A stretch of 64,000 nt of DNA from positions 205,511 through 269,510 of the forward strand of contig CAZDCD010000002.1 in assembly GCA_964503885.1 (NCBI GenBank). The letters run 5' to 3'. A model generated the notes under the pieces. That model searched no databases. It was not told the DNA's origin and was given only the letters and a program-made list of their open reading frames with translations. The position numbers and the translations under genes were made by a program. This DNA comes from CAZDCD01 sp964503885. Its GTDB lineage: Bacteria > Bacteroidota > Bacteroidia > Bacteroidales > UBA10428. Each line of letters starts with the position of its first letter. Within the stretch, counting starts at the first letter, position 1. Shown piece after piece: positions 34,776 to 44,427 of the stretch.

Positions 34776-36559
34776 TCTAGCTTAAGCACCGCCAGAAATG
34801 CCGTCTGCGGAATTTCCACGTTACCTATCTGGCGCATACGTTTTTTCCCTTTTTTCTGTTTCTCAAGCAGTTTTCGTTTGCGGGTAATATCCCCTCCGTA
34901 ACACTTAGCAGTCACATCTTTCCTGACTGCCTTTACCGTTTCGCGGGCTATTATCTTGGATCCGATGGCAGCCTGTATGGCAATTTCGAACTGCTGTCGC
35001 GGTATCAGTTCCTTCAGTTTTTCGCAGATCCGTCTTCCGAAGGCATACGCATTATCCCTGTGAATTAAAGCCGACAATGCATCCACCATATCACCGTTCA
35101 GCAGGATATCAAGCCTCACAAGGTTTGCCTGCTTATAACCCGTGATATGGTAATCAAACGAGGCATACCCTTTTGAAATGCTTTTCAGCTTATCGTAGAA
35201 ATCGAATACAATTTCAGAGAGAGGCATTTCAAAGGTCAGCTCAATCCGGTTGCTTGTCAGGTATACCTGGTTTTTCAGGACCCCGCGTTTATCAATACAG
35301 AGGGTCATAATAGGTCCCACATATTCCGTCTGACATATTACCTGGGCATTGATATAAGGCTCTTCGATATAATCGAGATAGGTTATTTCGGGTAATCCCG
35401 ATGGGTTATGCACATCGATTACCTCACCTTTAGTTGTGAATGCTTTGTACGAAACATTCGGTACCGTATTGATGATGTCCATATCGAATTCCCTGTCGAG
35501 CCGCTCCTGAACGATTTCCATATGCAGCAGGCCCAGAAACCCGCACCTGAAACCAAACCCGAGGGCAGCCGAAGATTCGGGAACAAAAGTAAGGGAGGCA
35601 TCATTCAGGTGAAGCTTGTCCAGTGATGCGCGCAATTCTTCATAATCGTCTGCATCCACGGGATAGATACCGGCAAAAACCATGGGTTTCACCTCTTCAA
35701 AACCGGCAATTGCCTTTTCCGAAGGGCGGTCGACATGTGTTATGGTATCGCCGACATTTACTTCACGGGCCGATTTAATCCCGGAGATGATGTAACCCAC
35801 ATTCCCGGCCCGCAAAACATCGCAGGGCTCGAATTTCAGTTTCAGGATACCGATCTCATCGGCATGGTATTCTTTTCCTGTGGCAATGAACTTCACATGA
35901 TCACCCTTTCGGATCTCACCGTTGATGATTTTAAAATAGGCAAAAATGCCGCGAAAAGAGTTGAATACTGAATCAAAGATCAGGGCCTGCAACGGTTCAC
36001 TGGCATCTCCCTTCGGAGGGGGTATTTTTGTAACGATCTCCTCGAGAACACGGTCAACTCCTAACCCTGTTTTGGCCGATGTTTCAATGATGTCTTCACG
36101 ACGGCATCCGATAAGGTCAACGATCTGGTCCTTAACTTCCTCGGGCATGGCGCTGGCCATATCCATTTTATTGAGCACGGGAATTATTTCAAGGTCATGG
36201 TCTAATGCCTGGTAAAGGTTTGAAATGGTCTGTGCCTGTACTCCCTGGGTGGCATCTACCACCAGCAGTGCACCTTCGCATGCTGCTATTGAGCGGGAGA
36301 CTTCATAGGAAAAATCAACGTGACCGGGTGTATCAATCAGGTTTAGTACATAATTTTCCCCCTTGTGCTCATACACCATCTGAATGGCATGGCTTTTTAT
36401 AGTTATGCCCCGCTCACGTTCCAGGTCCATGTTGTCAAGAACCTGGTCTTTGAAATCCCGTTCGGCAAGCGTATGGGTGGCAAGCAGCATCCTGTCGGCC
36501 AGTGTACTTTTTCCATGATCTATATGTGCAATAATACAGAAATTCCTTATGTTCTCCAT
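34772..36559 (-). CDS. lepA: Elongation factor 4 (LepA)
   Basis: The 595-residue translational GTPase has all G motifs: G1 IAHIDHGKSTLADRML, G2 with RGITIKSHA, G3 DTPGHVDFSYEV, G4 NKMD and G5 SAKTG. It then has domains II-III and the LepA-specific C-terminal domain ending ECYGGD-type loop AKCYGGDITRKRKLLEKQ. It back-translocates or remodels stalled ribosomes, especially under stress. Length is standard. It overlaps the flavin reductase gene by four bases at the convergent 3' ends. Confidence 0.98.
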   Translation of the reverse strand: MENIRNFCIIAHIDHGKSTLADRMLLATHTLAERDFKDQVLDNMDLERERGITIKSHAIQMVYEHKGENYVLNLIDTPGHVDFSYEVSRSIAACEGALLVVDATQGVQAQTISNLYQALDHDLEIIPVLNKMDMASAMPEEVKDQIVDLIGCRREDIIETSAKTGLGVDRVLEEIVTKIPPPKGDASEPLQALIFDSVFNSFRGIFAYFKIINGEIRKGDHVKFIATGKEYHADEIGILKLKFEPCDVLRAGNVGYIISGIKSAREVNVGDTITHVDRPSEKAIAGFEEVKPMVFAGIYPVDADDYEELRASLDKLHLNDASLTFVPESSAALGFGFRCGFLGLLHMEIVQERLDREFDMDIINTVPNVSYKAFTTKGEVIDVHNPSGLPEITYLDYIEEPYINAQVICQTEYVGPIMTLCIDKRGVLKNQVYLTSNRIELTFEMPLSEIVFDFYDKLKSISKGYASFDYHITGYKQANLVRLDILLNGDMVDALSALIHRDNAYAFGRRICEKLKELIPRQQFEIAIQAAIGSKIIARETVKAVRKDVTAKCYGGDITRKRKLLEKQKKGKKRMRQIGNVEIPQTAFLAVLKLD

Positions 36560-36656
36560 ATCTTTTCTTCCCGGATTTGAGGCACAAAGATATTAAAAGA
36601 TTCACATAAACGATGACCGGAATAAGTATGAAATTCCCGGTGCTGCTTTGCGTATA

Positions 36657-38315
36657 TCAGAACTGGAAGTAGATGAAGGGCTGGAGGTCAGAGGAGACAG
36701 ACTGGTATATCAGGAAAACAGCAACCGCACATATGCATATCTTAGCCCACAATGGTGTGTCGATGAACCACTGCCTGTATTTATCCTTAAACGAGGAAGG
36801 AAGCCAGTGGATAGTCAGTCCGATCGCCATCACTGCGATAACTTTCCAGTATACACCTGCCATTTGCGGAACGAGCGATCCGGCAAAATTGGCGCCTATC
36901 TGGTGAAGCAAATCCATAGTACCTTTCCATGTTTCGCCCCGAAACCAGATGCGTGTAAATGTAATAAAGGAGAAGGTGAAAAATACTTTCCAGGCATTTA
37001 CCAGCCAATGGTTGTTGTTTTCATAAGGGCTGATCTTTCTCCAGTATTTGTAAGCTACAACGCCCAGTCCGTTCAGTCCGCCCCATGTTACAAAAGTCCA
37101 GTTTGAGCCGTGCCAGAGCCCGCCAAGCAACATTGTGAGCATTATGTTTATATTGGTGGTTAAGGCAAGCTTTACTCCAGGAAAAAAACGGGTGAAGAGC
37201 CATATAGCAAAAAAAACCGATACAAAAACAGGGATTAGCCAGAGTTCACTGGCCAGCAGTACAACGAATCCGAGAAGGGCTGTCAGGCTTATCCAGGTGA
37301 AGAACGAACCTCTGCGGTTACCTCCCATAGGGATATACAAATAATCCTTTAACCACGACGATAGCGAAATATGCCAGCGTTTCCAGAATTCACCCGTATT
37401 TTTTGCCTTATAGGGAGAATTGAAATTTTTCGGCAGGTAAAATCCCATCAGTAAAGCTACCCCGATGGCTATATCGGTATATCCCGAAAAATCACAGTAT
37501 ACCTGTAATGAATAACCATAGAGCGACAACAGGTTTTCGAATCCGGTATAGCTAAGAGGGTTGGCGAATACCCTGTCGATAAGGTTCACGGCAATATAAT
37601 CACCTACAACCATTTTCTTGATCAATCCGTTGAGGATCAGAAATATTGCCTGCCCGAATTCCTGCTTTGACAGCGAGAAATCTTTATACAGCTGGGGGAT
37701 GAATTCGGCAGCTCGAACTATAGGACCGGCAACAAGCTGGGGAAAAAATGAGACATAAAATCCGAAATCAAGAATGCTGGTTACCGGTTTAACCTTCTCG
37801 CGGTATACGTCTATGGAGTAACTGATGGTCTGAAAGGTGAAGAACGATATGCCAACCGGTGGTAGAATTTTTGCCAGGTCGAAATGAGTGCTCAGGAACA
37901 GGTTCGACCATTTGGCCGCATGTGTGACCACCTCAAGGTGGGTATGAAAAATAGAGTTGATGGTTTCGGTAAAAAAATAATCATACTTAAAGAACCCCAG
38001 CACTCCGAGATTAAGGATAACGCTTAATGCCACATACAATTTTTTGGCAAGTGATGACCGGGAATTAAAGATGGCCAGTCCGATACCGTAATCAGTAAAT
38101 GTTGAGAAAATAAGGATAAAGAAGAATAATCCGCCGGTTTTATAATAAAAAAAAAGGCTTATAAGAAATAAGTAAGCATTACGCAGTGCCTTCTTCCTGT
38201 AAATGGCTGAATATATAGCAAGAACCACAGCAAAAAACCCCCAGAAAAATAGCCGTGTAAAAATCAGTGGCGAATCCTGGTTATATGTAAATATATTTCT
38301 GATGGTTTCCGGCAT
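36657..38315 (-). CDS. MBOAT family membrane O-acyltransferase (AlgI/PatA-like)
   Basis: MBOAT proteins move acyl (often acetyl) groups across the membrane onto polymers. The 552-residue protein has about a dozen membrane helices, the conserved FWKRWHISLSSWLKDYLYIP segment, and the catalytic-type His in LLGGLWHGSNWTFVTWGG. These features match AlgI (alginate), PatA (peptidoglycan) and DltB-like proteins. It is the last gene of a minus-strand run and sits 22 bases after a secreted SGNH hydrolase, the usual two-component arrangement of acetyl export and transfer. No alginate genes are present. The receiving polymer is unknown. Confidence 0.93.
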   Translation of the reverse strand: MPETIRNIFTYNQDSPLIFTRLFFWGFFAVVLAIYSAIYRKKALRNAYLFLISLFFYYKTGGLFFFILIFSTFTDYGIGLAIFNSRSSLAKKLYVALSVILNLGVLGFFKYDYFFTETINSIFHTHLEVVTHAAKWSNLFLSTHFDLAKILPPVGISFFTFQTISYSIDVYREKVKPVTSILDFGFYVSFFPQLVAGPIVRAAEFIPQLYKDFSLSKQEFGQAIFLILNGLIKKMVVGDYIAVNLIDRVFANPLSYTGFENLLSLYGYSLQVYCDFSGYTDIAIGVALLMGFYLPKNFNSPYKAKNTGEFWKRWHISLSSWLKDYLYIPMGGNRRGSFFTWISLTALLGFVVLLASELWLIPVFVSVFFAIWLFTRFFPGVKLALTTNINIMLTMLLGGLWHGSNWTFVTWGGLNGLGVVAYKYWRKISPYENNNHWLVNAWKVFFTFSFITFTRIWFRGETWKGTMDLLHQIGANFAGSLVPQMAGVYWKVIAVMAIGLTIHWLPSSFKDKYRQWFIDTPLWAKICICAVAVFLIYQSVSSDLQPFIYFQF

Positions 38316-38337
38316 AGTCCGTTACTTTTTTGGTGCC

Positions 38338-39579
38338 TTATCTCAGAAATTCGTTCCATGTGTTCAGGAAGGCGGCAAACAGCAGGTCGCCTTTAAGCAC
38401 ATACCCTTCCTTACTGAAATGAACCCTGTCTGCGTTCATCAATCCTGCGTCATACCATGCTTTCACAGAATTCAGCCCGCCCATGATCTCATAGAAATCC
38501 CAGACCGCCAGGCCGTATCGTTCCGAAAGCTCAAGGATAACCTCTTCCATTTCCGCGGTATTCCTGTTGATATACCTTCTAAACAGGTAGCTGTCATTGG
38601 GCACAGTTAAAAGTATTGCAGAATTTGGCGCTGCCCGAGTTATTTTTGCCAGCAGCTGCCTGTAATTAAGCAGGTACTGCCTTTTATCAAACCTTCGTGT
38701 ATACCCGTCGTTGGTGCCTATAGAAACGATCACCAGGTCGGGTTTCAGTGCTGAAAGATGGTTTTCAAACAGCTCACAGTTAAGGTACGATTCCAGTTTG
38801 GCACCGTTCACACCAATGGAGTTATATATGATTCCCTGGTCATCGCTTTCAAAAGAAAGCCCGTAAAGATCGAACTTAACCTGCTGGGAATCTGTCCGGA
38901 CAAATTTCAGCTCAATGCTGTCGTAGTATTGATTAAATTCATACAAGGTATAACCCATTTGGCTGGCCCGCAATTTTTTGACCACATTTTCAGGATGGCT
39001 TACCAATACATTCAGTTCTTTCAGGTCATCGGGATGAAATATCTTAAGCCGGTTGAATTCAAAATGAAGCGATGTGTCGCGATTAAGAAATATTTTTATT
39101 TTGGAGCTTGTATCCGTTGTACTTACGGATATCCCCGAGAGACCGAGGTGGCATTCCGGATGATTATGCGTGCTTTTACAGGTGGTCCATTCACCTGAAT
39201 ATTCCACCCTGTAATTCTTAGGGTTGTTGGTTCCTGCCACCCGGTACGGGAATATAAATCCCCTGCCGTTTATCAATCCGGGCTGAAGGTTATTGAATCG
39301 CTGCCGCATTCGGTGGGTGTAAATATCGGCCTGTATATGCGATCCCCCAAGGTGCACAATGCTAAGTTGTCCCTGACCGTAAAGAATAAGGCTGTCGAAT
39401 TTGCTGTAAAGATCCCTGAACTGTGTGCTGTCGTGAGAAAGGATAAACCTGTTGTTCGGGTATTGAATAAAAGGGTATGACCTGACCTCAATAGGATAAG
39501 CCTCATCCTGCGATCGTAAAAAGGTCGAAAAAAAAACAACTCCGGATAGGATAAAAAGTAAATGCCTGATATTCATCAT
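38338..39579 (-). CDS. Secreted SGNH hydrolase-fold protein, partner of the MBOAT
   Basis: The 413-residue product has a signal peptide (cleavage after FLRSQ) and an SGNH fold. Block I is unusual, GGSHIQAD in place of GDS; block III is SIGTNDG; block V is DRVHFSKEGYVL with Asp-x-x-His. A beta-rich insert spans about residues 100-250. In PatB/AlgX/AlgJ systems such proteins transfer acetyl groups exported by the MBOAT; others are esterases. The frame opens with a GTG at 39585; I favour ATG 39579. It is 22 bases before the MBOAT gene and downstream of a second, diverged SGNH gene. Confidence 0.87.
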   Translation of the reverse strand: MMNIRHLLFILSGVVFFSTFLRSQDEAYPIEVRSYPFIQYPNNRFILSHDSTQFRDLYSKFDSLILYGQGQLSIVHLGGSHIQADIYTHRMRQRFNNLQPGLINGRGFIFPYRVAGTNNPKNYRVEYSGEWTTCKSTHNHPECHLGLSGISVSTTDTSSKIKIFLNRDTSLHFEFNRLKIFHPDDLKELNVLVSHPENVVKKLRASQMGYTLYEFNQYYDSIELKFVRTDSQQVKFDLYGLSFESDDQGIIYNSIGVNGAKLESYLNCELFENHLSALKPDLVIVSIGTNDGYTRRFDKRQYLLNYRQLLAKITRAAPNSAILLTVPNDSYLFRRYINRNTAEMEEVILELSERYGLAVWDFYEIMGGLNSVKAWYDAGLMNADRVHFSKEGYVLKGDLLFAAFLNTWNEFLR

Positions 39580-39670
39580 TCTCACCAGTCTTTATTCGTG
39601 AAACTCAAATTTCAAAAACGCAGTGCATTGAAATTTGTAAGTTGAACAACTAAGTGAAACGTTCTCATGA

Positions 39671-39837
39671 GCCACGCAAATGCGTGGCGAATAACTGAAC
39701 GAAGTGGTCTCATGACCAACGGGAATAATCCCGCCGAAGGCGGAGGGTCTGATTAGCTGCGCTGAGCTCTCCCGCCACAGGGCGGGATCGGTTCCCCGTT
39801 GCTCTGCTGCGGAATTAGTTACCAAAGCTTGCTTTGG
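39671..39837. repeat. Array of four perfect hairpins between the two SGNH genes
   Basis: GCCACGCA/TGCGTGGC at 39671-39688, CCGCC/GGCGG at 39731-39743, CCCGCC/GGCGGG at 39771-39786, and CCAAAGC/GCTTTGG at 39822-39837 all have loops of two to four bases. The 296-base gap is open in one minus-strand frame (39592-39879), but that reading is built from these repeats and looks non-coding. Confidence 0.65.
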
Positions 39838-39875
39838 GGATTCATACCCGTGATTCATACTTTTTGTTTCCCGTT

Positions 39876-41315
39876 TCACTCCGCATTTTCAAACCTGTTG
39901 TAATCATAAATCAGGGCATTATAGAACATTTGTGCAATTATCACAGCTCCCCGGGGATTAAAATGGACGAAGTCTTTTGATGCCAGAGGAGGCTGTGCAA
40001 AAACCCAGCTTGGCATCGAATTCTTTCCTCCCATGGCTTTATACATATCCCAGTAAGCGGCTCCCGATTTAAACGTGGCATTTCGCAAGGCATGCCTTAC
40101 CTTCTCGAGGTTGGGATAGGTGATATACCTGTTTTTGTCTTTTATCGACATATCGGCCACACCGATCACGATAATTACAGCTTCGGGACAAGCAGACTGC
40201 AGCTGGCTGAGCTGTCTCGAAAACCATTTTTCATAGTAAGTATAATCATCTGTGACATGCGGTACCACATTCCCTCCGAACTGCAGGAGGAACAATCTCA
40301 CACCGAGTTTCGAATACATTGCCCCGAGAAGATCGTGATCGATCAGCGTAAAAACAGTTCCTGAACAACCACGCATGGCGATGTTGTCAACTATAACTCC
40401 GTTGTTTGGCTCCAGCGATATTCCATAGATCTCAGGACTCGAGGTTCCTATAAAATTCAGCCTGATATTTTGCTGGGGTGTATCGAATTTCCACGTGATC
40501 TCCTTCAGTGTTTTTGATGGAGGTATAATATCCGCGTCATAGAGCACACCGTTTACGAGCACTTCGTTCATAAATGGCTCGCTGTTGTGGCCATAGAAGA
40601 TCCTGCACTGGTTGAAAGACCGGGTATTGTTTGATCCGTATGGAGACCTTTTAAAAGCGATCCATGCACGCCGGGTTGTGGTGTCAGGCGGTCTGTCTTC
40701 GCGATAAGGTTCAAACATGCAGAAATTTGCAAGTGCTCCGTACCTGTTATGTCTTATCGTGGTATCCCTTGTCCCGTAAAGTGTATACCGGTACCAGTTA
40801 TCAGAATTGGTTTGCAGAATAGCATACGAGAAGTCATATAGCTGTGAGGCAGGGACCAGGCCAACTCCATATCCTCCGAATTTTGACTGAAGCCTTCTCC
40901 TGATCAGCGAGGTAATCCTGTCGCCTTCAATCTGGGAATCGCCGTAATGCATGATCCTGACTTTGCTACCGGATTCTTTCGCCTTTTTTAAAGCCCTGAA
41001 AAACGGGTAGAGCAGGTTGCTTCTGCCCCTGGGATATTCTATGGCAGTAATAGTTTTTTTAAGGCTGTCGGCATTAGCCCTGACGGTATCCATTATTTCA
41101 GTATAAGCCGTATCGCTGATACCGGCATTCTGGTTGATTATATCCGAAATATCGGCATATTTTACCGAATCTTTGCTGAAGATGTCGTGCGGAGAGATAA
41201 ACCGCAATGTAACATTACGGGCAATGTTTATCCCTGAATCGGGAAAGAATAATGCAATGGCAAAGAGCACTGTGAAAACCGTCAGGATGAATAGTAATAT
41301 CTGTAAAGGTTTCAT
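39876..41315 (-). CDS. Second secreted SGNH hydrolase-fold protein
   Basis: The 479-residue protein has an N-terminal membrane anchor or signal (residues 5-25) and SGNH blocks in order: MHYGDSQIEGDRIT (nucleophile Ser), a Gly and Asn-containing block III in QFGGNVVPH, and block V DFVHFNPRGAVIIAQM. The insert between block I and III is long and beta-rich. It is related in layout to the next gene in the run but has a conventional GDS motif. The pair plus the MBOAT suggests one transferase and one esterase or two transfer steps. It follows the lytic transglycosylase gene by 18 bases. Confidence 0.88.
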   Translation of the reverse strand: MKPLQILLFILTVFTVLFAIALFFPDSGINIARNVTLRFISPHDIFSKDSVKYADISDIINQNAGISDTAYTEIMDTVRANADSLKKTITAIEYPRGRSNLLYPFFRALKKAKESGSKVRIMHYGDSQIEGDRITSLIRRRLQSKFGGYGVGLVPASQLYDFSYAILQTNSDNWYRYTLYGTRDTTIRHNRYGALANFCMFEPYREDRPPDTTTRRAWIAFKRSPYGSNNTRSFNQCRIFYGHNSEPFMNEVLVNGVLYDADIIPPSKTLKEITWKFDTPQQNIRLNFIGTSSPEIYGISLEPNNGVIVDNIAMRGCSGTVFTLIDHDLLGAMYSKLGVRLFLLQFGGNVVPHVTDDYTYYEKWFSRQLSQLQSACPEAVIIVIGVADMSIKDKNRYITYPNLEKVRHALRNATFKSGAAYWDMYKAMGGKNSMPSWVFAQPPLASKDFVHFNPRGAVIIAQMFYNALIYDYNRFENAE

Positions 41316-41333
41316 AACCAGTCCTCTAATGGT

Positions 41334-42911
41334 TTAGCTTTTTGGCTTGATCTTCAGCTTCTGGCCCGGCCTTATTTTGCTTGCGTCTGTAATGTTATTC
41401 AGGCGCATGATGTCAGTATCCGATACCCCGGGATATTTTTTGGCAATATCCCATAGAGTATCATTTTCTTTAACGGTATATATGATGAAATCACTGTCAT
41501 CGATATCCTGGGGCGGTATCTGATTCGGGATGTCTCCCGATATAGTGACTTCTTTCCCGATCGACCGCTGTTTTTCTGCAAAACTCATTGAATTGACCTT
41601 GCTGTATTTGAATTCTTTGGATTTGGGAACATAAATAACAAGCCGCTGACCAGATCTGATCACATTTCCCCTGATGTTGTTCCAATATTTAAGATCTGAC
41701 AATCGTACATGATACCACTCGGAAATAAATCCGAGGTTATCGCCTGACTTTATGGTGTAATACAGTTTGGCCATATTGTCTCCCGGGGGTTCGTGGAAAT
41801 AATCCGAATTTTTGTACCTCGTGGGGGTCGCCGTGAGTTTGTCAGGATTAAAATATACAGAATCGTTGTAAGCATAGATGGAATCCTGCAGATCGATGAA
41901 TTCCAGTGCATATTCTTCAGGAAGTTTTAAAGGATAAGGCGACTGTAGTGAGGCAGGGACTATATCGACCCTGTATTGCGGGTTCATATCCCTGATTTGT
42001 TGTATGGGCATATTCAGCACATGCGCCACTTGCCCGAGATGAAGTTTCCGGTTAACCATAATCGTATCTGTATTCACCGGAAGGTCTATTTTCCTGGGAA
42101 TCAGATTATGCTCATCATAATAATTCATAATGTAGGTGGCGGCTACAAAAGCAGGCACATATCCTCGCGTCTCACGGGGCAGGTAAAAATACAGGTCCCA
42201 GTAGTTTGTCTTTCCGCCCGATCTGCGTATTGCTTTGTTAACATTACCCGGACCGCAGTTGTATGCTGCAATTGCAAGGGTCCAGTCGTGGTATTTGGCA
42301 TAAAGATCGCGCAGAAATCTGGCCGCGGCATGAGTCGACCGTATGGGATCCCTGCGTTCGTCGACTATCGAGTTAATAGTCAGTCCGTAAATTCTTCCGG
42401 TACCATACATAAATTGCCATATGCCCACTGCGCGGGCTCTTGACAGTGCTCTCGGATTAAGCGCAGATTCAATAATAGCCAGATACTTAAGTTCAGTGGG
42501 TATGCCATAGGAATCGAAAATATCATCGAATATGGGGAAATAGTATTCCGAAAGTCCAAGCATATTTTCAACGAGTTCGGCCCTTTTCTGTGTATACATT
42601 TCGATATACCTTCTTACAATTGTATTGTAAGACAGATCCACCAGACTCGGCAATCTAGCCAACCGCTCTATAAGAATTTCATCTGAAAACTCCGGCACTA
42701 CGGTATCTGTCTCAGAAACGGCCTCAATGGTATCCACCGACTGGTTCACATACCATAGATTAGATATGCTGTCGAGGTTGACATCAAGATTGGATTCGAT
42801 ATTGGCTGAATCATCGATGAAGACCTGTGTTGAATCAATATCCTGTGCCCTGAGGCTGGTAAATGCAGCTGCAAAAAGCAATATGGCAACAACCGTGTAT
42901 AAACCTTTCAT
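41334..42911 (-). CDS. MltD-like lytic transglycosylase with LysM domains
   Basis: Lytic transglycosylases cut peptidoglycan glycan strands and form 1,6-anhydro ends. The 525-residue product has a signal peptide, an SLT domain (about residues 110-240) with catalytic Glu in YLAIIESALNPRALS and the signatures GIWQFMYGTG and AIAAYNCGPGNVNKAI. It ends in two clear LysM modules (about 390-440 and 475-522) plus a degenerate one near 300. I start at ATG 42911; the frame extends two codons to a TTG. It follows the DUF5683 gene by 18 bases. Its linkage to SGNH/MBOAT genes fits control by O-acetylation, which blocks lytic transglycosylases. Confidence 0.94.
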   Translation of the reverse strand: MKGLYTVVAILLFAAAFTSLRAQDIDSTQVFIDDSANIESNLDVNLDSISNLWYVNQSVDTIEAVSETDTVVPEFSDEILIERLARLPSLVDLSYNTIVRRYIEMYTQKRAELVENMLGLSEYYFPIFDDIFDSYGIPTELKYLAIIESALNPRALSRARAVGIWQFMYGTGRIYGLTINSIVDERRDPIRSTHAAARFLRDLYAKYHDWTLAIAAYNCGPGNVNKAIRRSGGKTNYWDLYFYLPRETRGYVPAFVAATYIMNYYDEHNLIPRKIDLPVNTDTIMVNRKLHLGQVAHVLNMPIQQIRDMNPQYRVDIVPASLQSPYPLKLPEEYALEFIDLQDSIYAYNDSVYFNPDKLTATPTRYKNSDYFHEPPGDNMAKLYYTIKSGDNLGFISEWYHVRLSDLKYWNNIRGNVIRSGQRLVIYVPKSKEFKYSKVNSMSFAEKQRSIGKEVTISGDIPNQIPPQDIDDSDFIIYTVKENDTLWDIAKKYPGVSDTDIMRLNNITDASKIRPGQKLKIKPKS

Positions 42912-42929
42912 AATCAATTAGTCATTAAG

Positions 42930-43505
42930 TTAAAAAATCATTTTCACTGACAATCCAAATGCCCCGGCATACACATCAGTCTGGATGAAATTGGGGATCA
43001 ATTTCAGGCTCAGGTCATCCGAAACATCGTACTCAAACATATAGGCATCCACATAGGCATCGATAATATTCAACAGGTATATTCCGGCAATCGATAGAAT
43101 AGCATAATCGCGCCAACTGCGATACAGATCGAGTCCACGTTTAAGGTTATCTTTTGATGTTATGGTATACTGATACACATAATACACATCGGCTACATCG
43201 GGACTGTTATACAGTTCCCGGAATTTTTTGTAATACAACTGGTTACGGTGAAGAAAATAAAATGCGGTACCCGCACCTCCATACAGAATAGGAATTTTCC
43301 AGACCTTATTATTATAGATCTGGCCCAGACCCGGGAACAGTGCGGAATAGATAAGGGCTTTTCGGGGAGAGTGATGGGAGAGGAATACCACGGAATCTGC
43401 GGGTGTATCTTTACCGGTATTCTGACCGGATAGTTCACCGGATAATCCGCACACAACTAAGACCAGGATTATAAGATATGTCGCTTTTCTCACTGGCAAA
43501 CCCAA
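42930..43505 (-). CDS. DUF5683 domain protein
   Basis: The 191-residue protein has an N-terminal hydrophobic signal/anchor, then SHHSPRKALIYSALFPGLGQ and YNNKVWKIPILYGGAGTAFY, the core of DUF5683, followed by a second helical hairpin near RSWRDYAILSIAGIYLLNII. In Bacteroidota this family is almost always found directly after parB, as here (19 bases). Function is unknown; it is probably an envelope protein. There is no in-frame ATG near the beginning; TTG 43505, TTG 43499 or GTG 43493 are possible starts. Confidence 0.88.
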   Translation of the reverse strand: MGLPVRKATYLIILVLVVCGLSGELSGQNTGKDTPADSVVFLSHHSPRKALIYSALFPGLGQIYNNKVWKIPILYGGAGTAFYFLHRNQLYYKKFRELYNSPDVADVYYVYQYTITSKDNLKRGLDLYRSWRDYAILSIAGIYLLNIIDAYVDAYMFEYDVSDDLSLKLIPNFIQTDVYAGAFGLSVKMIF

Positions 43506-43524
43506 CAGTTTTAACTGGTTCCGA

Positions 43525-44421
43525 TCACGTTTTCAAACTATCAAAAATAGCAATAATTCTTTCCAGTTCATCATCGGATTTAAACGGGATAACGATTTTG
43601 CCAGCTCCTTTATTGTTGCGTTTAAAGTCAATATTTGTGCTGAAGAATTCCGACAAATGCAGCCTGAGTTCTTCATATGTCTGGGGGAGGGGATGTTCCT
43701 GAATTTCCGGCCCGGTTTCGTTTGTTTCACTTTCAGTCTTTTTATTTCCCAACTTCCTCACAAGCTCTTCTGTCTTTCGGACAGACAGATCTTCTTCAAC
43801 CATATGGTAGAATAAATCAAGCTGAATTTTCGGATCTTCAATGTTTATGAGGGCACGTGCATGGCCCATGGAGACCTTTTTATCCTTGATTCCAAGTTGT
43901 ATTTCGGCTGGAAGCTTTAACAGACGCAGGTAATTGGTAACGGTTGCCCTCTTTTTGCCGACACGCTGGCTGAGTGATTCCTGAGTTAAGCTGCATTCGT
44001 CGATAAGACGCTGATAACTGATAGCAATTTCAATGGCATCGAGATCTTCACGCTGTATGTTCTCAACCAACGCCATTTCAAGCAGATTGCTGTCATCGGC
44101 ACTTCTGATATAAGCAGGTATTTTGTCAAGGCCAGCCAGCCTGGCTGCACGCAACCTCCGTTCACCGGTAATGAGCTGGTATGCGCCTGAATTTTTCTCT
44201 CTTACTGTAATTGGCTGAATAACACCCAACTCACGAATTGATGAAGCGAGCTCTTCGAGAGTCTCTTCATCAAATTTCGATCTTGGCTGGAAAGGATTGG
44301 TTTCGATCCTGCTTATCGGTATATCAATCCCGGTGCTTATCCGATCCTGCAGAAGATCCTTATCTTCATCGTTTTCGATAAGCGCGCCAAGTCCTCTTCC
44401 CAATGCGTTTTTTCTGGCCAT
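43525..44421 (-). CDS. parB: Chromosome-partitioning protein ParB
   Basis: ParB binds parS sites, acts as a CTP-dependent DNA clamp and loads condensin. The 298-residue protein has the N-terminal region RGLGALI, the CTP-binding boxes (ITGERRLRAARLAGL and ALVENIQREDLDAIE), the helix-turn-helix (TQESLSQRVGKKRATVTNYL) and a C-terminal dimer domain. It follows parA by six bases. No convincing parS site is visible within the pair by eye. Confidence 0.96.
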   Translation of the reverse strand: MARKNALGRGLGALIENDEDKDLLQDRISTGIDIPISRIETNPFQPRSKFDEETLEELASSIRELGVIQPITVREKNSGAYQLITGERRLRAARLAGLDKIPAYIRSADDSNLLEMALVENIQREDLDAIEIAISYQRLIDECSLTQESLSQRVGKKRATVTNYLRLLKLPAEIQLGIKDKKVSMGHARALINIEDPKIQLDLFYHMVEEDLSVRKTEELVRKLGNKKTESETNETGPEIQEHPLPQTYEELRLHLSEFFSTNIDFKRNNKGAGKIVIPFKSDDELERIIAIFDSLKT

Positions 44422-44427
44422 TTTAGT

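Noticed and set aside
39592..39879. 95-codon minus-strand open frame between the two SGNH genes
   Set aside because: The frame passes through four perfect hairpins, has no domain pattern, and its composition looks like repeat DNA rather than protein.
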